From: Sparassis latifolia
Lineage: Eukaryota > Basidiomycota > Agaricomycetes > Polyporales > Sparassidaceae
DNA length: 64,000 bases
Assembly (NCBI GenBank): GCA_018466975.1
Contig: CM031559.1
Location: forward strand, 62,001 to 126,000
Direction: 5' to 3'
The notes beneath the pieces were generated by a model. That model was not told where the DNA came from. It made no database searches and worked only from the letters and a program-made list of their open reading frames with translations. This document shows positions 46,775 through 58,083 of this stretch, piece after piece. The position numbers were made by a program, and so were the translations under genes. How positions within the stretch are numbered: position 1 is the stretch's first letter; each line of letters opens with the position of its first letter.

Positions 46775-48135
46775 ATGTCTCTTCCTGCGACCACTCGCGA
46801 ATATCGCCTGACCACTGTGAGTGCCGCTCTTCAATAACTACTCACCAGTATTGACATGTTCACAGGCGGACGGGACGCACAACATCAACATCCAGGAGGC
46901 GTCTATACGCGCCCCGAAATCGTTCGAGGTGCTCGTTAAGGTCCATGCAGTTTCGCTTCAGTACCGCGACCTCCTCGTGTCGCGCAACAACTACCCCTTA
47001 GGCCAGATTCCCCACGTTGTTCCCTGTTCCGACATGGCTGGTGAAGTCGTCTCAGTTGGGGACGAGGTCAAGGGCTGGAGCGTTGGCGACCGCGTTTGCG
47101 CCAACTTCTCCGTGGACCACGTACATGGACCGCTCACAGATGAACTAAAGCGCACCTTTCTTGGGGGAGGAATCGATGGCGTCCTGACGGAGTACAAAGT
47201 TCTTCCTGCCCATGTACGTTCCTATTTATCTTGTCCTCATTTAGAACAATTTACTGACACGCTATTCAGTGCCTGGTTCGCATCCCTGATCACCTATCAT
47301 ACGAGGAGGCCTCTACCCTTCCGTATGTCATGTTTTGTCTGTCTCCATACCTGGCTCACACGTTCAATGTGCAGATGTGCCGCGTTGACGGCCTACAACG
47401 CCTTACTAGGTCCAGTTCCCATCAAGGGTGGCGATACTGTCCTTGTGCAGGGCACCGGTGGCGTTTCGATCTTTGCGCTACAGTTCGCCGTGGCATCCGG
47501 TGCGACTGTAATCGCAACGTCCTCTTCTGACGTGAAGCTTAAGCTCGCTGCTGAACTTGGTGCGACGCACCTGGTGAATTACCGTAAGACCCCTGACTGG
47601 GAGACGGAAGTACTTCGCGTGGTGCGTGACGCTACCGTGAAGTGTGTTCCTTTTTAACTTGCTGGTTGTCATGCAGACGGGCGGAAAGGGAGTGAACCAT
47701 ATCGTCGAGGTCGGCGGGCCGGGCACGCTCGCCAAGTCAGCAAAGTGCGTTGCATATGCTGGATGGATTCACGCTATTGGGCACGTTACGGAGGTATCTT
47801 TTGACCGTTGAAGTAATCGAGCGGTTCGCTGACCGTTCATGAATTGCAGGACGGGGATGTTAGCTCGGTTCCAATGCACCTCCTCGCGCGCACCGCATTT
47901 ATGCGCGGTCTCATCGTTGGTCCTCGTACTCAGTGAGTATCGATACGCCGCGTTGTCTGTCGCTGAGGATTTACGTATATATAGATTCGAGAACATGAAT
48001 CGTCTGATCAGCGCGACCAAGATAGAGCCGATCATCGACAGGGTCTTTTCTTTCGAGGAGGCGCGTGCAGCATATGGGTATCTGGAGAGTCAGAAGCACG
48101 TCGGGAAGATTGTCATCAAAGTTTCGAAGGATTGA
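46775..48135 (+). CDS. Medium-chain dehydrogenase/reductase (zinc-independent, quinone-reductase-like)
   Basis: Proposed exons 46775-46816, 46866-47213, 47270-47322, 47375-47621, 47677-47793, 47850-47932 and 47985-48135 give 346 residues, intact and phase-consistent. The N-terminal GroES-like fold includes VLVKVHAVSLQYRDLLVSRN and HVVPCSDMAGEV. The NAD(P)-binding Rossmann motif is VLVQGTGGVSIFALQFA. The C-terminus (FSFEEARAAYGYLESQKHVG-KIVIKV) is typical of the NADPH:quinone reductase/alcohol dehydrogenase branch. The structural-zinc cysteine cluster is absent. The natural substrate is unknown. The gene starts about 200 bp from the TIR transposon's right end, so its upstream promoter region may have been displaced by the insertion. 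Confidence 0.92.
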
Positions 48136-48254
48136 GTTATATGGGATGTAAGTATTGTAGGTCACGATGCAAGCTCATATCGATTGCTCACAAATGGTTC
48201 TAACAGTTTATACTGATAGGATGTACACTATAATGTACAGATGCGCATCATTGA

Positions 48255-48890
48255 TCACGGCTTGCAGCGCGATTTATGGAACTTTCAATCCTTTTTCTGG
48301 CATGCTTCCGAGCAGCATCATACCTTCTTGCAATGTCCGCACGCCATCAAGTTTGGCTTATCACTCCCTCTGCAAATATAGCAATGGTGCGCTGCTGGAT
48401 TGCGGCCCACCCGTTCCAAGTATGACATGGCGAACATCGGCGAGAGCGTATCGTGAACCCTGACAGGTAGTCGACAGGGCAAATGTCGACCAACAGACAA
48501 AGGTGGTGAGATCAGCATAGGTCCGTTCCGCGAATTCTGTTGTCGCGTCACACTCGCGGTACAACAGTGACTCGGTATAAATCACGCTAGACTGTGGAGA
48601 TGGCGCAAGGAGAGGTACGGTGGCAATGAACATGTTCAGCAGCCCGACGTGGTCGTCCAAATTCGACGTATGGATGACATTGAAAGCGTACGGTGCTCCA
48701 CGTGAGACGTACTCATCCTTGCTGAGCTGTATCAATTGCGACTTCCATTGCGAGACCGGAACACTGGAGTTAAGTGACTTGGTCTCAGCAATGGTACGGA
48801 GCATGCTGCACACAGCGGTAGCTTCACCAACGAAGAAACAGATGATAGGTGTGGGGTAGACGGTGGAAGAGACATTCGGGAGTACTAGAA
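48255..48890 (-). pseudogene. DUF4470/MYND gene remnant with internal deletion
   Basis: The minus strand reads [20 protein letters not shown] and VSQWKSQLIQLSKDEYVSRG. Both match the middle of the intact DUF4470-MYND gene at 31.8-35.5 kb. After LTTF the sequence jumps to the far C-terminus (LSPMFAMSYLERVGRNPAAH, CYICRGSDKP, CGHCKKV), so about 600 codons are deleted. The MYND part then has two TGA stops, in place of Arg and Trp. The 5' end merges with the 3' end of the carboxypeptidase gene. Confidence 0.88.
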
Positions 48891-51129
48891 ACGGACTTCA
48901 ATAGCTCTATGTCCAACCTCTCTACAGCATGGTCACGTCGAAAAAGTGACTGATTGCTCATGATCTGGCTGAACATCTGCAACGCCGCCTGGCCTCTGCT
49001 GAGAGTGCCGTATTCATACGCTGCGACCTCGTGGCCGCTACAGCCAGAAAGGATCGGGGTGAACGTCAGAGTACAGACTTGCGGTGGGAACAAGAAACAC
49101 TCACGCGCCAAATATGCGCACGTAGGAGAACGTCCCCGCATTCTTGTAAATCCCCGCAGGCTGCCCAGCGACTGTCCAGTTGGTAAACTGCTGCTGCGCA
49201 AACTGACTGCTGAAGTCGGTTTGCAGGTTGGCGACCTGATGGTTGTGGATGCATCAGTACTGAAAGAGAGGGTACGAGATTCGAGACTTACCATAGCTTC
49301 GACACCCATGTAGTTCAGGATGTAGTCCTTTATGTACAAGGTCGTCAGCACGTCACCCGACAAAGTACTTTGGAGATTGACGGACAGCATCCCCGTCGTA
49401 CACAATCGTGCGCACGCCGGAATTGATAACCGTCTCCAAATTCGGCCGTGAATTACGCATCCAATCGCCGGTGTTGGCGAAGTTGTCGTAGACGTCGTTG
49501 CTGACCTCCTGCCATTGGCCCACTGCACCGATGAGCTCGAGCAGCGTCGAGTTATTTAAATATGGCGTGAGGTCCGGCGGGTAGGGATCCGGGTCCTCCG
49601 AGAGCACGTAGTACACATCGTAGTTGCCTACGAGCGGCGAGAGGATCTTGTCGTTGCAGTACTCTTCCGCGTTCGCACACGTGTCATCGGAGCCTTTATC
49701 GTAGCACGCTTCGATCTGCGTGCGCGTTCAGCGGAAAAGAGAGGACGAGATTGGAGTAGCTCACCTGCACTTTGCAGCCGTGGCTCGAGGTCCAGGAACG
49801 GTTTGCAGATTGGATCACTGATTTGGATACAAGAGGGTGATACCTAGCACGATACGATGAGCTTCAGTTCACAAATGCAAACGTAACACTCACGGGTTCG
49901 ATGCTGCATATTGTATGTATCCGGGATATTGTGAGAGCGGATCCTAGCAGAAGTTCGAGTAACAAAGATGTACTCCGGGAGCAATAGCCTACAGTGAGAC
50001 CGTCTCCTACTCCAAGGTACTTCAAGTTAATCGGCACTCCTGTCACGGATCCGTCGGCGATGCCAGCATTTTGCTGCAGGAAGTAACTGATCACGATGGA
50101 TGTCGCATCATTCGAACGGTCCTGAAGGATTGATCTTAACTCACGCTGCGAATACGGGGCCATAGTGACCTCCATATCTACGGCGGGAACCTGTAGTCAA
50201 CTCAAGGATGACGGCATAATAATCGCACACGTACGACTCTGTCCATAGAGCGAATTCATTTTGCTGGTACTTGCTGAACCGGGAATCTGCAAAAAATATT
50301 TGCAGGAACTACGCCGACAATTGAGGGACCAACGTTACGCGGAGAAAAGCTGACTTACAGTCCAGATATCCTCGGCAGCCTCTTGCGATGTGCCGACATC
50401 GGTAGTGCCGTATGAGAAACCAGTACCGACAGGTTGATCAACATAAATCCTGTAGACGCATTAGAATAGAGAGAGGGCGCCATGACGGGGGGTACCAAAA
50501 TCTGAGCCTCCAGCGTGTTTTGCGACGGGATAATAGGGCAACTGCAAAGGGACAAGGACTTACATATTCGAAACCTCATTCCAGGAGTATGGATTGAACG
50601 TGACGCTGCTACTATCGTTCGTAATCCGGCATGGGCCATGTTCTTGGAACAGGCCGATCATGCTCGAAGCTCCAGGCTGATCTTAAAGTTGAATGATAAG
50701 AGATGAGGACGTCTGAACAAAACACCCACTCCGCCATTCAGCCAAATAGTCAGCGGTGCTGTATCAGGGTTGTTGCGCGCCTCGAAGAACCAGAACCTGG
50801 CGACGGCAACGGGAACCAAGTAAAAGAGCCGCAGAAATAATAGTGAGAGATGCAACGGACCAAATACTCTCTGAGGACGAAATGTTGCCATAACCCGATG
50901 CCTGATATACGCCTGGGGTGGTTTCACAGATACCGCTGTTTTCTATGACGCGCAATGGACCTGCTGTGCCACCTGACGCGGTGGACGCTATCTTCTCGTC
51001 AACCTTCACGGACGAAGCACGGAAAGCGGGTACGCCGCCCCAGACACCGTTGATCACGGGGAATTGTCCACCTAAGGCGGGAAGCACAGGCAGTGTCGCC
51101 AGAAAGGCTACCACGGGCGTGAACAGCAT
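48824..51129 (-). CDS. Secreted serine carboxypeptidase (peptidase family S10)
   Basis: The enzyme removes C-terminal residues from peptides outside the cell or in the vacuole. Thirteen exons (minus): 51129-50861, 50796-50730, 50676-50564, 50449-50359, 50308-50235, 50177-50145, 50086-49993, 49943-49894, 49843-49765, 49715-49386, 49327-49292, 49235-49105, 49037-48824; 526 residues, no disruption. A signal peptide ([20 protein letters not shown]) is followed by [20 protein letters not shown]. The catalytic Ser is in TESYGGHYGP, Asp in [13 protein letters not shown] and His in [13 protein letters not shown]. The oxyanion loop reads GGPGASS instead of the usual GGPGCSS. Two introns start GTCCGT. 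The last 35 residues after IMSNQSL run into the MYND pseudogene and are not family sequence. The start is the Met that gives the signal peptide; the promoter is duplicated. Confidence 0.92.
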
Positions 51130-51451
51130 GATGGAGGGGACAATGCCAATACGCACCTCAGTCCACGTCCTTATATGCGGTAAGAGCCGGTTATAATCAT
51201 GCTTCGCAGATGCTGGCTGACTGGACAAGAATAAAATGCAGTGCGGCCACCAGCTTCTATCTTATATGATAGCAGATGGTTCAAGCAGCATGACGGAGGG
51301 GACAATGCTGATACGCACCTCAGTCCACGTCCTTATATCATTGCGATAAGAGCCGGTCATAATCATGCTTCGCAGATGCTGGCTGACTGGACAAGAATAA
51401 AATACAGTGCGGCCACCAGCTTCTATCTTATATGATAGCAGATGGTTCAAG
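51124..51451 (-). repeat. Tandem duplication of the carboxypeptidase promoter
   Basis: Two copies of about 162-166 bp (51124-51285 and 51286-51451) are nearly identical. Each includes an ATATAAG core (minus strand), the leader and the region of the start codon. The gene-distal copy therefore carries a second ATG whose short frame (MLLEPSAII) ends after nine codons. If the distal promoter is used, that ATG becomes an upstream open reading frame. Confidence 0.9.
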
Positions 51452-53300
51452 TTGCCTGCGAACGGAGAGAGGTGTCTGCTTCTAGAGTGATGGATACATG
51501 TGCGTAGGAAGAGGGAATACTATGGCGAGAGTTACGGAGGGCATCACAGAGTGTGGACAGGAGAACAGGCTAACTATCGGGACCGCATACACACATGGAG
51601 ACTCAACAGTCCGCCCACTCAGGCCGCTGGCAGGCCAAGTCGCGAAGCGCGAGCACGCGCTTCGGAATTCTCGCGCCACTGTCGCGCTGCCGATATGATT
51701 CCGTCCCTTCCCTCACTCATAGGGATCATTTTGTAGTCTGCCTACGGGAGACTACGCTGCCGGCGCAGGGAGATCTCGGTCTTGAAATTGAAACTTTCAT
51801 CCGGCTTTCATGACGAGTCGAACAATCTCTTTAACACTGTATTCGAAACCTCGCTGAAGCAGCTTGGTGGTGACAAAGTCGAGCTCCGCTATCTGCATTG
51901 GTACATGACCACTGACCAGGATATGTGAGCTACTACACCATAGGCACTGATGTTGATTAACAGCCCGGACGCAACTGTGCCGATTGAGGTCGGTTCCCGC
52001 AGAGGCGGCCGGCCGGGCCATCGGAGAATTTGCATTGATCTGGTTTGACCTTTATCAGGCCCTGTAAGGCCTTACAAGCCTTGCCAGACGTGAAAGATGC
52101 ACCAGGCTGGTAGATGACCTGATAAGCAGTAGTAAAACTATCTACTGATTTTCCAGAGCTACAAGGCTGGCAATTTTTCACCAATCTGGTACATATGATG
52201 GATGCTTGTGAGCTCGAGTACGGCCACATGCACCGCCACCACAAATAGAAAACACCAAATATATTTCAGTAGAGTCGTACATAGCACTCACAAAGAACGC
52301 CGAGAGCACTACATTTGCCGAGGATCATGACCGGGTATGGATATGCAATACCTGAGGCGTGTTGGCGAGGCGGACAAATGGGTGTATTGGCGATAGCCAT
52401 GCAGTAGACCCTCGTGTACAAGCATGCACGTTCAGCATAGAGGTCGCGACGGGAGACTCACACGGAGTGTCCCAATAGGTGTCGGACGGGTCCGCACATG
52501 GTGGCTCAACCCAGTTTGTATCTTCGCAACGCACGAGAGCGACGAAAACAGCACCAACCTTGCGCCTTCGGATCCAGCCACACCATTCACACCATCACGA
52601 GAATCCGATGCAATGTCTCAAAATTATTGGCATTCATGTAGCGTACCATGACTCGCCCGAGCTTCTTCGCCGCGGAGTCCCGGAGACCCTGGAGGTTGCA
52701 TTACCAGACACATCTAGGCTCCACGAGAATAAGGTGCACCACAATATGCACAATCCATGGAAATTTCTGCACACATAACTGTCAGTAAGAAGTCAAATCC
52801 CCCAACATTGACATGGTGTACACCATGGAGCAAAGCCAGCTCGAGGATGACAACAGTACGCATAAGAGTCTCCGTGATAGCGACACAGAATTAAAACTGT
52901 GGAGCAAACAGCTCGAGAGTTTCAGAGAAAGATAACGGGTGCTCCATGGTGAGAGGAGAGGCAAGGGAGATCGTATCGATATTGATGTTGAAAAGCGAAC
53001 GTGGACCATGTGCTAGTTTAGGGCGGGCTGACGAAGACTTCAACTTCGTAATCCGGGATCCGGAAAGCCGATGAAACAAGACTTGTCCAGCCTAACAAGC
53101 CATGCGCAAGAACGTCGGAAGTCTATCAAGACTTACCAGATAGCGCCAAGGATCGTGGAGGTTCGTAAGATGTGACAAGCTATCATCAGCTTCGGTCACA
53201 GTGGTGTGACTCTGGTCAGCGCTACCAGGTAAAACCAGATCACGCCCAATTTCCCGATGCCGATTGCGATATTAAAATTTTGTAGCTAACCTGCGTCTAG
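51452..53300. other. Stretch without a supported gene
   Basis: I see no conserved exon. A minus-strand frame at 51,957-52,244 has eight cysteines (CTRLVKNCQPCSSGKS) but no signal peptide or homology that I recognise. The region just before 53,300 should hold the N-terminal half of the aldo/keto reductase, but it is not there. Confidence 0.4.
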
Positions 53301-54087
53301 CGTACCATGGGCGCGATGGCCGAGCTGGTCGAGTACGCCTGCTGTAAATCTGTTCATTTCCCTGCGCTAAAGTATCTTGTCAGAGCCGGTAGGGTGAAGT
53401 ACCTCGGTCTCTCCGAATGCTCCGCCGACACGCTGCGGCGTGCGCACGCGGTGCATCTAATCTCTGCACTGCAAGTCGTGTACTCTCCGTTCACGCTGGA
53501 CATCGAGGACGAGAAGATCGGTTTGCTGAAGACCGCACGCGAGCTCGGCGTCACCATCATCGCGTACTCGCCGCTTGGACGCGGCCTCATTACGGGCAAA
53601 TAAGTGCGCCCCACCAGAGTGCTTCATCAAGGCGGTATTGAACAGATAGATGCTTTGATTGTGGCGGTCGCCCGACGACTTCGACGAGGACGATTTCCGG
53701 CGCAAGGTGCCACGGTACTCGAAGGAGAACTTCCCCAACATCCTCAAGCTCGCAGACGGCCTCAAGAAGATCGGGGACCGCCATGACGCGACAGCGGGCC
53801 AAGTCTCGCTCGCGTGGCTGCTCGTACAGTGCCCAGACATCATTCCCATCCCCTGCACCACCAAGATTTCCGTGAGTCCCCACCTCCGTCCTATCCTCTT
53901 CGAAGTGTTCGTGGGCTGACAAAACTGGTGCTGTGTAGTCGCTAAAGGAGAATTTGGGCGCGGCGAAACTCGCGCTCACGCGGGAGGAAATACAGGAGGT
54001 GCGGTAGATCGCCATGGAAGCGAATGCATCGAACGGTCCTCCTCCCGCGCTTTCGACCGTCTTGTTTGCTGACACCCCGCCGCTGTG
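53301..54087 (+). pseudogene. Aldo/keto reductase, 5'-truncated pseudogene
   Basis: Only the C-terminal half of the TIM barrel is present: [96 protein letters not shown] and the end VLFADTPPL. The first intron (after LVE) and a later one (after TTKIS) still splice. After LITGK the frame ends in TAA and no acceptor joins to the next block, and the phrase EVR-IAMEANA contains a TAG. The Asp/Tyr/Lys/His catalytic half is missing. It is a dead relic of the YakC-like NADPH reductase type. Confidence 0.85.
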
Positions 54088-54457
54088 AGTGCACCAGCAG
54101 CACGTGCCCGGCCGATGTAAAATGCGCTATGTGTATGCTCAGGTTGGAGAGAAACAAACTACAGCGGCGCACGTAAAATGATCGTGATAATTGCATGAGA
54201 ATTATATGTCAATAGCATCCAGGGAGTGCGCACCCGTGAAAGACGCTGAATCAACCCTCAGGTGGTGGTCGCAACAGGGTCGTTCAGCTTAGTGTGGCGC
54301 TGGTAGAGACGGTTCCACTACTTCCAGCCGACTGCAGCGCAGGTCAAGTTGAATCCACCTGTACTTCTGACATTGAATGTGCTACAGTGAGTGAGCTTGT
54401 AAGCCTGAAAGCTCACGGTACGGCAACTTCTCGGAACCCATACCTCGTGTACCCAAC
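54088..54457. other. Intergenic region between convergent units
   Basis: Nothing recognisable; this is the 3' flank of the reductase pseudogene and of the minus-strand gene that follows. Confidence 0.4.
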
Positions 54458-55245
54458 CTAGTAGCCTCGCTCCCAATACAATGCCATTGCATCACTAATC
54501 CCGGGCACACCGCCCATCGCATCAACGCCCAGTGGTGCGTAGCCGGATAATTTCACCGATGCGCACCACACTTGAAGAATGCTAGATACCCTAGACTTGC
54601 GGCCAGAAGATTTGAAATACGTGAAGTATGTGCGCAAGAAAGATTGGCCAAGAAGCGGCAACGGCGGTATGGCCAGTCCAGCACACTGTTCGAATGAGTT
54701 GGGATTTGCATCATCAAATGTCGACGCGGCGGCGGAGTAGTTTTGGATGAGAATTATCAGAGACCTCTTCCCGTCACGAAGAAGAACTGTTTCGCGTGAA
54801 ATAAGTACACAAGGTGACACTCAATTATAAGAGGAGTTCAGACATACCCATTCGATAAGCTGGACACCCGAGCTCTTCCCAGTGGGTGTTGGGATCGAGA
54901 GAACTAACGATCGGAATAAGGGGAAGTGGGGAGTCCTTGTAACCAGCAGCCAGCAAGACTTTATAGGCAGTTTCGAGCTGATCATCAGGAACAAGTAAAT
55001 GCATATGCTGCATCAAGCCTCGGGTCAGATTGCTGAGCTAGTCATAGGATATACCGTCGACTCACGTTTTGGCTCACTGGGACGCCATAGTACAACATTG
55101 TACATTCGCCCCATAAGATGATCGGACCTATGCCAGATTGAGCGAGCACATTGGTAAGCTTTCCTGGGAGCTTCTGGCGGAACTCGTCTGAAAATATGTC
55201 TCCAACGGTCTGAGTAGGCGTCAGCAGCTTTGTGGAGTGGCCCAT
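54458..55245 (-). CDS. Intact 3-exon protein of unknown function
   Basis: Exons 55245-55066, 55037-54848 and 54786-54458 give 232 residues with consistent phases (introns of 28 and 61 bp, the first unusually short). Visible phrases are LLTPTQTVGDIFSDEFRQKL, GPIILWGECTMLYYGVPVSQ, LMQHMHLLVPDDQLETAYKV, IVSSLDPNTHWEELGCPAYR and SLIILIQNY. It resembles a widespread Agaricomycete protein type, possibly nucleotidyltransferase-like in its first half (HLLVPD...AYKVLLAAGY), but I cannot name a function. No signal peptide or membrane span. Confidence 0.7.
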
Positions 55246-56026
55246 TGAGATGGTAATGAGTTCAGTCCTAGCGTGTATACACGGTCATCGCACGTTCAGG
55301 TTCTGACGCGCCTCCTTCGGACAATTTAGACGGAGCTGTAACTTTACTAGTGTTTGGTAATACTGAGTCTCAAATATTTGTTGTATCACGTGATGACATG
55401 CTTCATTAAACCTGCCAAGGACTTCCTGCGATTCTTATTCTCTGTGGTTGCTGCACGTCGCATGTGCGGTGGTGGTTGACAACACACAAGCAATGGCAAC
55501 ATGACATCTGCCAGAGTTGATAGAGAAGGTGGAGTGATTTCTGTGTTGAAGACTATAATCATAGGATTACTCCCATCGCCGGCGCAGACCAGTCGCGTCA
55601 TACCCGACCTGTATGTTGCATGTCGCCTCCGGGAACACCGCGACAGAAGAACGATAATATCATCCGCGCCCCCCCCCCCTCCCCCCGTAGCCCATCGCCC
55701 GTCGATATGCAGGGCACGACGATGAGCCGGGGACGAAGAGTGCAGCCGCCAAACGCGAGTCGAAGTCCCAGAAGTCCAAAAAGTCGACAGAGACATATCA
55801 GATACGGTCAGCGGTATGGTCGCCCTCTCGTTCTCGTCTTCGGTGTGCGTGCCGTGCTGAATAGGGACGCAGCAGATCTTGCGACGACGTGCAGGAGGGG
55901 AAGAAGAACCCCGCGGCTGCACAGTCCTGTCCAGTCCAACCCGGCCAGTTTCATTGGGCAGCCGAGAGAGACGTACCGCAGGGCGCAACTTTCTGCGCTA
56001 CGAATGGACGGGTGTTCCTGCGCCAA
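55246..56026. other. Stretch without a supported gene
   Basis: It contains a homopolymeric C-rich run at about 55,670-55,687. Several frames cross it, but none is conserved or has a natural composition. Confidence 0.4.
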
Positions 56027-56296
56027 TTAAGAGGAGGCCTTAAGCTGTCCAGCAGCGGACAGAACATCGAGCACCACAACCCACAATAGACACGCAGCCA
56101 CAAAGGCACCAACGCTACCCGCAACAAACGAACGCATAACCTTCCGGGTGGGGAGGGACATCGCACCTCCATGGCCCGCTTCCCACAGCCCGAGTCGAAC
56201 GTCACCGTACCGAGCATCGCGCTTCGCCGCAAACACGCGGGCCTCGATCTGCTGGCTCGCTCCGTGGCGCGCGGCGTGTCTGAGATCTAAATACAT
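56027..56296 (-). CDS. Possible small single-span membrane protein
   Basis: An uninterrupted 89-codon frame starts MYLDLRHAARHG and has one hydrophobic segment (VAGSVGAFVAACLLWVVVLD) near residues 58-78, with short tails. Composition and layout are plausible for a small membrane protein, possibly a terminal exon of a longer one. No family recognised. Confidence 0.35.
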   Translation of the reverse strand: MYLDLRHAARHGASQQIEARVFAAKRDARYGDVRLGLWEAGHGGAMSLPTRKVMRSFVAGSVGAFVAACLLWVVVLDVLSAAGQLKASS

Positions 56297-56405
56297 GAAC
56301 GTCCCTTCCGACGGGTGACGGTGATAAGTAGATCCGGCGGTGTAAAAGACCTGCAGTCGACGAGGGCTCGATCACCAGTCACCCATCCACCTAACCACCA
56401 CACAT

Positions 56406-56640
56406 CTACACTTCGCCCCAAGCTTCGAATTCACGATAGTACGCGCCGACCTTTCCGATCAGTTCTGATTGTGGGCGGCAGCCCGAGCAAGCCCTGTCCA
56501 ACGTCAAGTGCGCGTCCGCCGCGTCGGGGTTCAGGGCGTGTTCGTACCCGAGCTGCGCGTGCGGCGAGGCTCCGAAGGCATAGACGCGCTTCGTCCGTCT
56601 GTGTGTCGAGAGTATGGCCTTTGCCCGAGAAATAGGTCCG
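56406..56640 (-). other. Coding-like 3' fragment, family unknown
   Basis: The minus strand reads KRVYAFGASPHAQLGYEHAL, NPDAADAHLTLDRACSGCRP and QSELIGKVGAYYREFEAWGE before a stop. This is unusually regular protein-like sequence and is probably the last exon of a gene whose upstream part was replaced by the amine oxidase copy at 56,831. I cannot assign a function. Confidence 0.35.
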
Positions 56641-56830
56641 AACTCGTGGCAGAGCGTCGGATTGTTGGGATGCTCGTGTGTGCGGTCGTGCGGTGACGCC
56701 ATGGTTCCCTCTGCATCACAAGTTCGGAGTCGTCTCCGAAGTCTTCGATGTGGTCTTCTACTCGAGCGCGTCAGTGTCCTTGGTCCTAGCACAGTCCGAC
56801 AGGTCGACAGCCTGTGCGAGCAGAGGCTCT

Positions 56831-58083
56831 CTCTATAACTGGCTCTTCGAGCCGACGTGCGGCCTGAATCTCACCTCGGGCGACAAAGAGACCCTCGCTG
56901 ACGACATGATCTACCATATGGATGGCTATCGCCCTGCCAAGGAGGATGCTCTCGCCTATCTTGCAACCTAGATGCGCGCGCTGCCCCAGACAGATACGCT
57001 AGAGTGACAATTCACCACAGCGTCGCAACCGTACCAGTGGTAAATAATTGGCTTGTCGGTCCGCTACCTGTAGGCCTGGAGACGGCCATGCGACAGCTGA
57101 CATCTACTCCCGCGACGAGATCCCACGTAATGCCTGCGGGCTCACGACACTCTGGGAGATGCAATCATTGCTTGCGAAAATCATGCCACCCCTTGCGGAA
57201 CTCACTCAGGTACTCCACGCGTTTCAAATCAGTGATACCTTTGCTGAAGCGCGGAGTAGGAGCTGTTCTGTGGAGTTGCACTTGGCCTTCCAAACGATAC
57301 TCTCGTGGCGAGTGGTATCGCCCCGCTCAGTATTGACGGCTCCTTCCGCCGCACTTGGGTTAACTGGAGACGGAACGTCGCTGGACCGTACCTTCACCCC
57401 GTTGGGCTCTTCCATTACATCGACATAGCTGGGACGGACCCAAGGAACTGGAAGCTCATTAAAGTCTGCCTATTTTTCGTCCATTCTTATCTTTCGTCCT
57501 TCACTCATAACAACATATTCATAGATAGTATACAATCATCAGGTTTTCTCCAGCACGGACGAATTCTTGGAAGCGTTCCACAACGGTACTCTCAAGCGCC
57601 TTCCTGCCCGACCTGACCAGCGTACCGACGTTGCGTGGAGCAGACGGGAGCGCCCCGACATCCCTCCGACTTGGACGACGTGCCTAGTCTACGTTCCGTT
57701 TCCTTCGGAGGCCTGCGCTTTCGTGTTGATACCGCCCTGCAGTTCATCAGCTGGATGGGGTGGGAGATGTACTTGGGCTTCGATAGAGACATGGGCTTAA
57801 GTCTCTGGGATATACATTTCCGAGATGAACGAATTATATATGAGGTGCGTGCGGCGCGTGCACGCCCGTCTGTTGGATAAGTCTTTGAGATCTGTGTCCG
57901 CGCCTAGCTTGCGCCGCAAGAGGCGATTGCGCATTATGGTGAGCGCAGATGGTCAGCGAGTTTAGAAAATTTGCTGAACTGTAAGTAGCTGGTAATGACC
58001 CCATGCAATCTTCGACAGCCTGGCTTGACCGCTTCTTCGGCATGGTGCGCTCTCATCAATCGTCTACTTGTGTTGTTGTGCTC
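56831..58083 (+). pseudogene. Truncated genomic copy of the copper amine oxidase
   Basis: The segment matches 11,556-12,820 of the intact gene at high nucleotide identity, including intron sequences and splice sites, so it arose by DNA duplication and not by retroposition. It begins inside exon 1 (YNWLFEP) and ends inside the fifth intron. There are frameshifts and stops near 56,970 and 57,040-57,110, and one 3-bp in-frame deletion near 57,668. Promoter, start, TPQ site and copper ligands are all missing. Confidence 0.95.

Noticed and set aside
55670..55687. C homopolymer as a regulatory or structural element
   Set aside because: A bare homopolymer with no paired G-runs or gene context; likely slippage or a sequencing-difficult site.
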